Source of the DNA: Acidobacteria bacterium OLB17
GTDB taxonomy: Bacteria > Acidobacteriota > Blastocatellia > Pyrinomonadales > Pyrinomonadaceae
Length of the DNA: 64,000 nt
Reading direction: 5' to 3'
NCBI GenBank assembly: GCA_001567505.1
Contig: LLEU01000033.1
Coordinates: 112,906-176,905, forward strand
Below, piece by piece: positions 55,098 through 64,000 of the stretch (positions are counted from its first letter, which is position 1; every line of letters begins with the position of its first letter). The position numbers and the translations under genes were made by a program. The notes under the pieces are model-generated. The model was not told the origin of the DNA, made no database searches, and saw nothing but the letters and a program-made list of their open reading frames with translations.

Positions 55098-56479
55098 ATG
55101 ACGAATCGCAGAGATTTCCTGAAGATCCTTGGCACGGCGTCGGCGGGAGCACTGCTTGCGCCGACCGTTCTTCCGCAGAAGCGGAGGCACACGTGTGTGG
55201 TCATCGGGGCCGGATTTGCAGGGCTTGCGACCGCGTATAAGCTAAAGAATGCGGGCTGGAATGTAACGGTGCTCGAAGCTCGGAACCGCGTCGGCGGGCG
55301 TGTTTTTTCGCACACGGACAAAGACACGGGGTTGATCTGTGAGCTCGGTGCCGAATGGGTCGGCGAAAGCCACGAACGTCTGAAGGCGTTGTGTCGCGAC
55401 TTCAATATTCCGCTGCAAAAACATCAGTTCTCGGATCGCCTTTTGCGTGACGGCCGGCTTTTTCGTCCGGGCGAATGGGGTTTCTCGCCAAAGGCAAAGG
55501 CCGCTTTCGACAAGATCATAAAGGCTACGATAAACTCACGCCGAGGCAGCAGCGTGCACTTGACCGACAGGACTGGTGGGATCATCTCGAAAAGATCGGC
55601 TTTACGAACGACGACCTTCTCATACGCGACTTGATGGACAGCACGGATTTTGGCGAATCGATCCGGCATGTCTCGGCATTCTCGGCCCTTGCCGAGTATG
55701 CGGAATCAAGCCCGCACAACGAGATGGACTACAAGATGACGGGCGGTAATTCGCGGCTTGCGAATGAGTTTGCCGAACGCGTCGGCAGCGAGAACATCAA
55801 GCTCGGAGCGTTGGTCGAACTCGTCGAACAAAAACGCGGCACCGTTCGCGTTCGATATCGCTCAAGCGATGGCGTCGCGGCTGGCACCGAAACCTTAAGA
55901 GCAGATGCCGTGATCTGCACAGCGCCGATACAGAGTCTGCTCAAGATCAAGTTCGACCCGCCGCTTTCGCCCGCGCACCAAGCGGCCGCCGAGCAGCTCG
56001 TCTATGCGCGGATCTCGAAGAACAGCGTCGTTTACGACGAGCGTTTTTGGAAAGATGAAGACTTTTCGCTCGTTTCCGATCTGACGTCACACTACTATTT
56101 TCACAGTACCCAGGGTCAACCGGGCAAACAAGGCATCCTTACCGCTTATGCGATCGGCGAAAAGGCCGATGTCTTCGCCTCGCAGTCCGATGCACGTCGG
56201 ATGCGGATCGTTGCGGGCGACCTCCGCGACGTGGACGAACGTGCGCCGAAGCTTGCGCGCCGCATCGTCTCTTACGCGTGGCAGCGTGATCCGTACACGG
56301 ACGGCGCGTATGCGCTTTACAAGCCCGGCCAATGGTTCGGCATCCGGCCGATCCTTCAGCGTCCGCACGGCAAGGTACTCTTTGCGGGCGAACATCTCGC
56401 CGACTGGCAGGGCTTTATGGAAGGCGCGATCGAGACCGGCGAAGCCGCCGCCACTGCGTTGATTAGGCAAGGTTCGTGA
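55098..56479 (+). CDS. Tat-exported flavin amine oxidase, one frameshift
   Basis: A repaired protein of about 461 aa. The N-terminus MTNRRDFLKILGTASAGALL is a clear twin-arginine signal. The FAD motif VIGAGFAGLATAYKL, LEARNRVGGRVFSH and, at the end, LFAGEHLADWQGFMEGAIET are the hallmarks of monoamine oxidase-like flavoproteins. The frame breaks at about 55533, where one C is missing (AAGGCTACG for AAGGCCTACG); repair joins IIKA to YDKLTPRQQRALDRQDWWDH. Its place in the periplasm depends on Tat. The substrate is not known. Confidence 0.88.
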
Positions 56480-56484
56480 CTCTT

Positions 56485-57264
56485 ATGGGACAGAAAAAGA
56501 TCGTGCAAGGTTCGGTTCTTTTTGCGGCGGCGTTCTTTCTAGTGGGCGTCGTTTCGGCGCAGAGGAATTTCCGCGTTCCCGCTGAGATGCCGATCGCGAC
56601 GAGAGTTAGAGCGGCCTTCCCCGCCTATTTCGGGAAGCAATTCAAGTTTCCGCAGCTCTTGGCGGAACGTTTCTATCCTATCGGTTTTTCGCGTGACGGA
56701 AAGTTCGCGTTCGTACACGAGCCGGTTGACGAAGCGTGCGGATGCTACTTTGCCAACGTCGTGGTGCAGGACCTTGTCACCGATAAGGTGCTTTGGGAAC
56801 TCAAGGTGTCAGGCGATGAAGGGCAGAGCGGCGACGATGCGGAGATCAAGGATATCCGCTCGCTCTGGCGGCTCCGTTCTGCTCTTATCAATGAAAAGCT
56901 GAACGAGTATCGCATTGCGGCGGGAAGGTTCGCGCTTCTTCCGCTGAAATTCCGCATTGGCGGAAAGCGATTTGAGATCGAAACCGGTGTTGTACAGAGC
57001 AAGGATGCGGACGGAAATTCGCGTTCCGAAAGGGCGATGATCGACCTGCGCCGCGGAAAGGCGGCCGTAAAGCGGATCGCAACGCTCGTCTATGACGCGG
57101 ACGCGTTCCTCCAACCGCTTGATGTCGATACGATCGGCGCGATCAAGAGCCCGTTCGAGGATCGAGTCGCTGTCCTGGCCGTCGAGGTCTTTCGCGGATA
57201 CGAAGGCCCGCCGCATACGGCGCGCATCAAGTTGATCGGTGCAAGCCTGACGGCCGGCTTTTAG
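56485..57264 (+). CDS. Hypothetical exported protein
   Basis: A 259-aa protein with a signal peptide (GSVLFAAAFFLVGVVSAQ). An in-frame GTG lies three codons earlier and overlaps the stop of the amine oxidase gene. The body has no motif I recognise. EPVDEACGCYFANVVVQDLV has two Cys that might form a disulfide, and the end (DRVAVLAVEVFRGYEGPPH) is beta-like. The tight spacing suggests co-transcription with the amine oxidase. Confidence 0.65.
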   Translation: MGQKKIVQGSVLFAAAFFLVGVVSAQRNFRVPAEMPIATRVRAAFPAYFGKQFKFPQLLAERFYPIGFSRDGKFAFVHEPVDEACGCYFANVVVQDLVTDKVLWELKVSGDEGQSGDDAEIKDIRSLWRLRSALINEKLNEYRIAAGRFALLPLKFRIGGKRFEIETGVVQSKDADGNSRSERAMIDLRRGKAAVKRIATLVYDADAFLQPLDVDTIGAIKSPFEDRVAVLAVEVFRGYEGPPHTARIKLIGASLTAGF

Positions 57265-57285
57265 CGGCCCTGCACGCTATTGGGC

Positions 57286-58071
57286 CTAGTCTGAATTCTC
57301 GCTATCAAAGAGTAATCGCGGTTTGTCCTTTTCCGATCGGATCTTCGCTATATAGTCGGTGATCCGCTCGTTCATATTCTTTTCGGCGTTCTCCAGCTCC
57401 TCGGGTTTGAGCTTTGAGGATTCGAATTTCGTCTTTAGCGCAGTTTCAAGTTCGGCGATAGCGCCGGAGTCATCGCCGATGAAATGTTTCATTGCCCCGG
57501 CGATGTAGAGCAGTTCTTTTTTGGGCGTTGCGGATCTACCGTCCTTCATTAACTTTGCGGCAAGGCCGAGCGCTTTTTTACGATACTCAGCGGCCTTTTC
57601 CTTATCGCCCGCACGGTCGTAATGGTATCCGCGTACGCGGTAGAACTCGCACCACCAATCATCATCCTTGTCGAGCACGGAATAGACCTTCTCCATTACA
57701 TCAAGGCGGTCGTTGACCGGCGTCTTGAGATAGTCGGTGAATTGGTTCGTATATTTTATGCCCTCAAGCACCATTTTGATCGCCTCGATCTTTTCCTTCG
57801 GAAGCTTCTCATAGTCCCACATATACGTTGCAAGATGACATTTCTTGCAGAAATAGAAGGTAGGCGAATCCGTTTTCGGCCAAAAGAGCCATTGATACTT
57901 TGACGGCCAGCTGTAAATATATGATCCGTAGCTGCCGACCACCATGAAAGTGTTCTTTTGATTGTCGATCGGGCAGACGAACTCTTTGGGGAACCACGTC
58001 GTCGCGTAAGCCTGAGAAGCGAAAAGGGCGAGCGGCAGAAGGAGTGCCGGCAAGAAGCGAGGTTTTAGCAT
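57286..58071 (-). CDS. DUF2225-like exported Cys-rich/TPR-like protein
   Basis: A 261-aa protein from the ATG at 58071 (signal FLPALLLPLALFASQAYA). The first part has FVCPIDNQKNTFMVV and FYFCKKCHLATYMWDY, a Cys pattern that recalls DUF2225 zinc-binding domains. The rest is helical and TPR-like (YHYDRAGDKEKAAEYRKKAL, then AELETALKTKFE). Its function is unknown. It lies 59 bases downstream of the M1-like gene on the same strand. Confidence 0.7.
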   Translation of the reverse strand: MLKPRFLPALLLPLALFASQAYATTWFPKEFVCPIDNQKNTFMVVGSYGSYIYSWPSKYQWLFWPKTDSPTFYFCKKCHLATYMWDYEKLPKEKIEAIKMVLEGIKYTNQFTDYLKTPVNDRLDVMEKVYSVLDKDDDWWCEFYRVRGYHYDRAGDKEKAAEYRKKALGLAAKLMKDGRSATPKKELLYIAGAMKHFIGDDSGAIAELETALKTKFESSKLKPEELENAEKNMNERITDYIAKIRSEKDKPRLLFDSENSD

Positions 58072-58130
58072 AATTATCGTCTCCGGGAGCGGCCCGTCAG
58101 TTTTGCGGCCGACCGCCAAATTTCCGTCCG

Positions 58131-60243
58131 TCAGCGATTGTCGGCGGTGTTCTTCTGCGTGCGCGGGTCGAAAGGAGCTCCGAGATAGCGCTTTACGGCA
58201 TCCTGCGCGTTGTCATAGTTGCTCGGGTCGGATTCCGCGCGCTTGTATGCGGCGACGGCTCGTGTGCGGTCGCCTTTTGCGTCGTATGCGTTGCCCATCT
58301 TGATGTTCGCCCAGACCGAGAGCCACGAGGGTTCGATCCGCTCGGAGGCAAGCGCCGCCTTGAAATTGTCGATCGCAACGTCATAGTTCCGCTGTTCGAG
58401 AAAGAGCAGGCCGAGGTTGTAATAGACCCATGAGTTCGAACGGTCGAGCTTGAGCGCGGCTTCGAACTGAGTTTGTGCTTCGGCGTAATTGCCTTCCTTG
58501 AACTGCTCGATGCCTCGGCGGGCGATGGCCGAAACGCGAAGGTCAGGCGAGATCCGCAGCAATTTGAAATGCGGATCGATGACGACACGTAACGGTTTTC
58601 CGTCGGACTGGATGTTGAAATCCGCGCTCGCGTCCTCGACCACGACGGTCTGAATCTTATCGCCCGAGCTGCCTTCGCTCTGCAATTCGATATCGACGGG
58701 CAGGCGAAGGTTATCGTAATTCTGCTTAACGGTGCCGCGCGTGATGAACTTGCCGGTCCGCGTGCGGAGGATCTGATATTCGGCGTCGAATTCCGGCACT
58801 CCCGTGCCTTCCACCCAGCGCGCGAAGAAGTAGCGAAGGTTCTCGCCTGCGTCCGCAGAGGCGAGCTTCTCGAAATCGTAGATCGAGGCGCGCTTGCCGC
58901 GATATTGTGCAAGGTAATCGCGAAGCAATTTCTCGAATTTGTTCTTCCCGATAGTCTCACGGAGCAGGCGGAAAACGAGCGGGCCCTTGCCGTACATAAT
59001 GTACTTGTATGCTGACGATTGATCGTCGAGCGCCGCCGGAGCACGCAGGAGAGAGGCGGTCGGTTCAAAGGTCAATGCCTTCTCCAGCTGCTGTCGGTGA
59101 AGCTCTTCGAGTTTCGGCCCGTCGAGCTTTGCCTCGCGAAGCGAGTACGCGCTGTATTCGGCAAGGCCTTGGGAAAGCCACGCATCATCGAACGACTTCA
59201 ACCCAACGGTCAAGCCCCACCATTGATAAGCGGCTTCGCGTTGGAGGCGTTCGAGTGCGGCCTCGCGGTCGCCTTCGAAGTTTCGGCCGGCGACGAACAA
59301 CATCCCGATCGCCGAGTAAAAATCAAGGCTCTCGTCATCGATCTCGACGACCGTGTACCTATTCCCGAAGGCCGCCTGGCCGAAGCGCTTTGCGTAGGCA
59401 TCGAGCGCCGTGCCGATCGTCTCGGCGTAAGCCTCGACGCGGTCGTCGTGGCCGGGCTGGGTCAGGAATCTGATATCGGTCCCGCCGAATTTCAAGTCGC
59501 GGGCGACGTATTTTCCATACGCGATATTGCCCACAAGGCCCGGCCTTGACTGCACGAAATGGAACGTGCCGTTCGCATTCGTCGGCCCGGCGGCGGTGTC
59601 ATCGTACCCGACGACCTGATAGCCCGAAGGCAGAGAGAGCGTGATATCCGCGGTCGCAGGGTCTGCCGCATAGTCGTGGAACGGGAACCAGCGTGCGGCG
59701 TACATAAGATAGCCGAGTTTGTCCCCAATGAACGCGAGCCGCTTGTTCAGCAGCGGGCCGCCCGCCGGAGTATCGAGGACGCCGGCGTACTTAAAGCGAA
59801 GGGTCACGGGCGTTCCGGCCGCGATCTCCTGCCCAAGGTCTATGCGTACGCTCGGGCCAAGGTCCGAGACGCCGGCCTGATCCTGAACGAACGTGATAGC
59901 ACCGACAGGAACGGGCGTCGGAGCGTGAGCCGCGCCCTTGGCAGGACGTTTTTTGCGGACGAGGCGTCGGTTCTGCGGCCGCGAGCGGCGGATCTACACG
60001 CGTGATCGACTCGACCTTCAACGAGCCGTTCAGCTCGAAGACGACCGAGCGTGTATTCTCGAGCGGCGTAAAACCGACATCGACCGTCGCTCCGAGCCGG
60101 CGGGCGGCCGGTTCGAGCGAGACTGTCATCTTGTAGCTCGTCACGTCAAAAGGCGTGTGTTTGACGCTTTGAGCGAACGCCGGAGCGCTTCCAGCGATCA
60201 GCACCGTCGCGATCGCCGCCAGATATCTAATAAACCTTTGCAT
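58131..60243 (-). CDS. M1-aminopeptidase-like exported protein with TPRs, zinc site lost, one frameshift
   Basis: A repaired protein of about 704 aa. The signal peptide (YLAAIATVLIAGSAPAFAQ) and beta-rich N-domain are followed by a frame break at about 59951, where an A6 run needs one fewer A to reach KGAAHAPTPVPVGAITF. The middle resembles the M1 catalytic domain: QWWGLTVGLKSFDDAWLSQG and LAEYSAYSLREAK match HQWWG...W-x-x-EG-x-A. But the HExxH motif reads REAAY, so both zinc His are gone. The C-terminal 150 residues are TPR repeats. It is probably a non-catalytic binding protein. Confidence 0.75.
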
Positions 60244-60331
60244 TTCGTGTTAAACCGCAAAAACTCAGCTTCTGAATGTTGCGATGTTTAAGATGATTTT
60301 AAGTTCGATTTCGTTTGCCCGGCGGCCAAGT

Positions 60332-61535
60332 TTAAGGCGCCGGCGAGATATAGATCGGGTTCGACATTATCCAGGGCATCGTACTAAAGGCCGCACCAAG
60401 GCCTTCGCGGTACACTTCGACGCGGTAAAACGCCCGGCCCTTCGGGCTTGAATTCGTAATGGTCGCTGCCCGAGGCCTCAGCCATCTTTTGGCCGTTCTT
60501 AAAGACGATCACGCGGCTTTTTAGCGGCAGATCGACCGTCAACTGTCCGGGTTCCGCGGCCGATGCACGCTCGCCCATCGTCCTGTCTCCGAACCGAAAG
60601 CGAAATCCGGAGGTATCACCCAGCGTGTCTAGTCCGACGAATACACGCCCGTCCGAGATGGCGGCGAGCAGGCTTTCCTGGGAAAGCGGCGTGCCTTTCG
60701 GGATCAGGACGTGCACGCGCATTATTCGGAACATTCGCTCGTACGGGTCGAGTTTTACGCCGAAGAACCGGTGTCCGGCCTCGTCGCCGAGCAGGTAAAA
60801 GCCGATATTCGAATGCGCGTCCGTGCCCGCAAAAAGCGTCGCTTTGTCCTCGGCGACATAGGAATCGAATTTCGCAAGATTCTCGTCCGGCCTCGTGAAA
60901 GACCGTGCAAAAACGAGCTCCGGATAGCTCGAACCCGACCAGATCAAGTCAAAAAGTGCGGTGAGACGGTTGACGTTCTTTGCGGCCGTGTGCAGATTGA
61001 AGACCTCGTCGCCGTCGATATCGGCCCGCCAGGAATGGAATCTTTCCGGATAGGTGACGAGCGCAAGCCGCCCTTCATCGTGCAGCTTTTTTACGACGTC
61101 GCGTGTTGAAAGACGCCTAAGTCCTGCTGCGTCAGCGCTTCCCGGCACCATCAGCATACGGTCGCCGTCGGCGGTGTCGATCTCGTTCCCGGCAACAAAA
61201 AGCGTATCTCGGTGCATTCCCGATAAGGTCAAGGCCGAGGTGTCGTAGTCGTCCGACCAATGCTCCGTTGTCACGACAAAATTCAGGCCTGCCGCGTTGG
61301 CGCCTGAGATCAGCTCGTCAAATGTCGCAAGGCTGTGTCCGCCGATCGCCGTGTGCGCGTGGATCACGCCGCGATACTCATCGAACTTCGCATCCTCGAC
61401 GTGACGGCGCGAGGCATCGTCGGCCGCGATCTGCCCGGCGGCCTGTCCGAGAACGTACCGGCGGTACGCGAACGGCACCTGCGACAGGATGATGATGACG
61501 GCAAGGCCGATGAGTATGAGCTTTATGCGCTTCAC
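60332..61535 (-). CDS. PHP-domain (CehA/McbA-like) metallohydrolase, C-terminus shifted
   Basis: A membrane-anchored protein of about 400 aa with an N-terminal helix (KLILIGLAVIIILSQVPFAY). The PHP motif YRGVIHAHTAIGGHSLATFD, TTEHWSDDYD, GNEID and GTDAHSNIG carry the metal ligands. The open frame stops at 60384, but the T4 run at about 60436 should be T3; the repaired end runs YRVEVYREGLGAAFSTMPW, then ...YISPAP, and stops at 60332. PHP proteins hydrolyse phosphoesters. Its start abuts the stop of the Dabb gene. Confidence 0.8.
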
Positions 61536-61826
61536 TTACGATAGAAGATCGACCGAAACAGCACGTTCGGCGATACGTTTGCCGATCTCGGCAACCTTCT
61601 GATGTTCGGGATGGACGGTGTAGCGATCGAGAGCCTCGCGATCGGCGAATGTCGCAACAAGGCCCGTATCGAACGAGCGTTCAAGCCCGAGAATGTCGCG
61701 GCCGACGACGAACGTCTCGATCTCCGGGATCACGCCTTCGAGAGCCTTTGCCCGTGCGACGTGCTCTTCTCTTTCAGCCTCGGAGACGTCCTCGCGATAT
61801 TTCCAGCAAACGATGTGGGTCAGCAT
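61536..61826 (-). CDS. Dabb-family (stress-responsive A/B barrel) protein
   Basis: A 96-aa dimeric alpha-beta barrel protein: MLTHIVCWKYREDVSEAERE, SFDTGLVATFADREALDRY and VHPEHQKVAE are typical of the Dabb family. Some members are enzymes, others bind small molecules; nothing here decides. Its stop touches the PHP gene start, so the two form an operon. Confidence 0.87.
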   Translation of the reverse strand: MLTHIVCWKYREDVSEAEREEHVARAKALEGVIPEIETFVVGRDILGLERSFDTGLVATFADREALDRYTVHPEHQKVAEIGKRIAERAVSVDLLS

Positions 61827-61913
61827 AGTGTGTCTTGGATCTCCGGAATTTTAAGTTCTTCTGTTCATTGATTTTACATACTGTTTATGGAAAACTTGAA
61901 ACGCTAAAAAACG

Positions 61914-63297
61914 ATGCCCGCCATCGAACCTGCGGCCGGCGGCCGCTTACCGAAGAAAATAGACACCGTACGGCCGACAACCGCATGCCAGGTTTGCTCA
62001 CGCGATGCTCGCGGCGAGTGGACGCCGCTTGAGAGCCTGCCGGAGGACGTTGCGAAGCTGATCCGTGCGAATGCGCCGGACGTAGGCGAGTTCTCGATGG
62101 TCTGCACGCGGTGCGCAGACCTTTTCACGCGAGCAAAAGATCAGATAATTCACGACGCCGCTGTCCAAAAGGACGGTTCGCACGTGCTTTCGACGCCGCT
62201 GCGGCTCGATGCCGATACGCGTTTTACGGGCAAGGGCGTTACGATCGCCTTCCTAGATTCGGGCTTTTATCCGCACGTCGATCTCACGACGCCCGAGAAC
62301 CGCATCATCGCCTACCGCAACCTTCTCGACGAGGACGGCGACCTTACGACGCTCTTTGAGCCCGATGTCGCAAGCTGGCACGGAATGATGACCTCGGTCG
62401 TTGCCGCCGGGAACGGCTCGCTGTCGAACGGCTTTTATCGCGGCATCGCCTGCGGTTCGGATGTCGTGCTCGTAAAGCTCGCACGAACGGGGCGAATTAC
62501 CGACGAGAACATCCTCGACGGCCTGAATTGGGTGCTGCGGCATCGCGAAAAATACATGATCAGGATCGTCAATATCTCGGCGGGCGGCGACGGCGTCGCA
62601 AGCTATCTGCATGATCCGCTCTCGCAGGCGGTCGAGGAATGTTCGCGTGCAGGCATCCTGGTCGTTTGCGCGGTCGGGAACGCAGGGCATATTCCCGGCC
62701 ATCCGGTCGTGCCGCCGGCAAGCGCGCCATCGTGCATTGCGGTCGGCGGACTCGACGACCATAACTCGCTCAATCGTGCTCGTCGCGGAATGTATCGCTC
62801 GTCGTACGGGCCGACGGTTGACGGGCTTCAGAAGCCGGAAGTGATCGCTTCTTCGATCTGGGTTCCGGCGCCGATACTTCCAAATACTCCGACCGCCGCT
62901 CAGGCGGAGCTGCTGAGCCTTCTCGACGCAGCACCGGACGAAGAGCTTTACGAGATCATCGAACAGCACCCGGGCGCGATCCCGAGATCGATGCCGCCGC
63001 CGATCGCGAACCGCACAGCATTCGTCAGATCATCACGCTGAAGATCCGGCGCGAGAACGTGATCACCGCGCATTACAAGTACGTTGACGGGACGAGCTTT
63101 GCCGCACCGATCGTCTCATCGGTCGCCGCGCAGATGCTCGAAGCGGCGCCGGAGCTCACGCCGTCCGAGATAAAACATCTTCTCATCTCGACGTCCGAAC
63201 GACTGCCGCATTACGAGGTCGATCGCCAGGGCTGGGGCGCATCGACGCACGAAAGGCGGTAGAGGCCGCTCTCGACTTCGCAAAGCAAACTAAATAA
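61914..63297 (+). CDS. Subtilisin-like (S8) serine protease, two frameshifts
   Basis: A repaired protease of about 461 aa. It opens with two Cys pairs (ACQVC and VCTRC) that may bind zinc, then the S8 triad: Asp115 in IAFLDSGFYPH, His156 in SWHGMMTSV and the Ser in YVDGTSFAAPIVSS. The frame breaks at about 62985, where one C is missing from a C run, and at about 63236 (GGGGCGCATC for GGGGCCGCATC); repair gives RIDARKAVEAALDFAKQTK and a TAA at 63295-63297. No signal peptide is seen, so it may act in the cytoplasm. Confidence 0.85.
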
Positions 63298-63306
63298 GAG
63301 GTTCGG

Positions 63307-64000
63307 CTAATCGTCGTCGTTTGCCGGATTTGGCGTCGGCCGCGGGCCTTGACGCGGCGTTGGCGAAACGCTTGCACGCGGGGTCGCGGAAGGCCGCGGC
63401 GTCGGCGAACGTGTCGGCGTCGGTGTCTCTTCCGGCGTTTCGGTCGGACTCGGCGAAGGCTTTGGCGTCGGCGTCGGCGACTTTAGGTTCGCGTTGGTGT
63501 TGATATTGAGGTTCGGCGACGGCATCGGCGGTATCGCGTTGAAGTTGAAGTTCGAGTCGAAGCCCACGTTGGCGTTCAGGTTCGCATTCTGATTCGCGAA
63601 GATCGAATTCGAATTCGTGTTCGCCGCCGGCGTATCGGGCCGGATGAACGAATACAGCACTGCGCCTGCCGCGACGACGAGAAGCGTACCGATCACGGTA
63701 AGGACGACCGTCTTCATCGTGTTCGGCGGCGGAGGCGGCGCGTAATACGCCTGCGGCCGAGGCTGAGCAGGCCGAACGTGCTGCTGTGGCGGCAAAGGCT
63801 CCGGGTTCGTCGAAATAACGATACGCTCACCCGAGCCTGGCGGCGGAACGGCGGCATTCAACTCCTCGATCGAAGGCGGCGGCGGAGGAACCGCGGCGGC
63901 CGGAATACTCCCGGCCCGCCGGATCACGGTAACTTCGCCCGCGTCGTCATCTTCCGGCTCGATCGGTTCGAGCGGCTGGCTCGGTTTAGGCAGGCTTTCG
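63307..64000 (-). CDS. Membrane protein with Pro- and Asn-rich low-complexity regions, N-terminus outside the window
   Basis: The frame is open to the window edge, so the start is missing. The visible part begins with an acidic [18 protein letters not shown] segment, then a Pro-rich cytoplasmic stretch, one membrane helix ([21 protein letters not shown]), an Asn-rich region ([14 protein letters not shown]) and a Thr/Pro/Ser-rich tail ending DDD. This is the layout of single-pass proteins with a long outer linker that are common in Acidobacteriota; the upstream part may be a kinase or zinc-ribbon domain. Its identity is not known. Confidence 0.6.
   Translation of the reverse strand, partial: ESLPKPSQPLEPIEPEDDDAGEVTVIRRAGSIPAAAVPPPPPSIEELNAAVPPPGSGERIVISTNPEPLPPQQHVRPAQPRPQAYYAPPPPPNTMKTVVLTVIGTLLVVAAGAVLYSFIRPDTPAANTNSNSIFANQNANLNANVGFDSNFNFNAIPPMPSPNLNINTNANLKSPTPTPKPSPSPTETPEETPTPTRSPTPRPSATPRASVSPTPRQGPRPTPNPANDDD

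Noticed and set aside
63307..63700. NANLN/Pro-Thr rich DNA as a tandem repeat array
   Set aside because: It is low-complexity coding sequence within an open frame, not an exact repeat.

Overview
The window is a moderately GC-rich bacterial chromosome segment around the replication origin. It carries dnaA, an oriC-like gap and dnaN (39.3-42.2 kb, + strand). On the other side, on the minus strand, is the block rpmH/rnpA-yidD-yidC-khpB-mnmE-mnmG-parA-parB (19.4-27.7 kb). A GWxTD protein, several Tat-exported FAD enzymes, Asn-rich linkers and a membrane-fused spermidine-synthase cluster suggest an Acidobacteriota member, perhaps Blastocatellia/Pyrinomonadaceae. That placement is inference from gene content; no 16S gene is present.

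Layout. 0-7.2 kb: nucleotide-sugar genes (CapD-like, galE), an aminotransferase and two exported proteins. 7.2-12.1 kb (-): lipoprotein, membrane protein, Tat FAD oxidoreductase, membrane-fused aminopropyltransferase. 12.2-14.9 kb (-): DUF350, an unannotated 49-aa membrane protein, DUF4178 and speD, forming with speE one tightly packed operon. 15.1-19.4 kb (-): GWxTD protein, tatC, tatA/B and selD. 19.4-27.7 kb (-): the chromosome segregation, tRNA modification and membrane insertion block. 27.9-33.1 kb: an accessory patch (DUF4143 ATPase, nuclease-like ORF, membrane protein, EVE-HNH endonuclease) that separates purN from purM. 33.1-38.7 kb: purM with a VapBC-type module, NAT, DUF445 and DUF2807 proteins. 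38.7-42.3 kb: dnaA, oriC, dnaN. 42.3-64 kb: nuclease, peptidases, tRNA-Sec, dprA, topA, methyltransferase, AAA ATPase, PHP protein, subtilase and others.

Main points. (1) selD is a selenoprotein gene: an in-frame TGA at codon 12, normally mistaken for a stop, is followed by a bSECIS-like hairpin, and a tRNA-Sec with a UCA anticodon lies 26 kb away. (2) rpmH lies wholly inside rnpA in another frame. (3) Two long perfect palindromes with the same 16-bp core lie just upstream of parA and may be a divergent parS; ParB has a divergent recognition helix. (4) speD-DUF4178-49aa-DUF350-speE is a compact, poorly understood membrane/polyamine cluster.

Caution on quality. At least 20 single-base indels, mostly one base lost from a short homopolymer, break otherwise normal genes including dprA and topA. 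They look like consensus errors rather than gene decay. For those genes I give the span of the reconstructed gene and say where the break lies.
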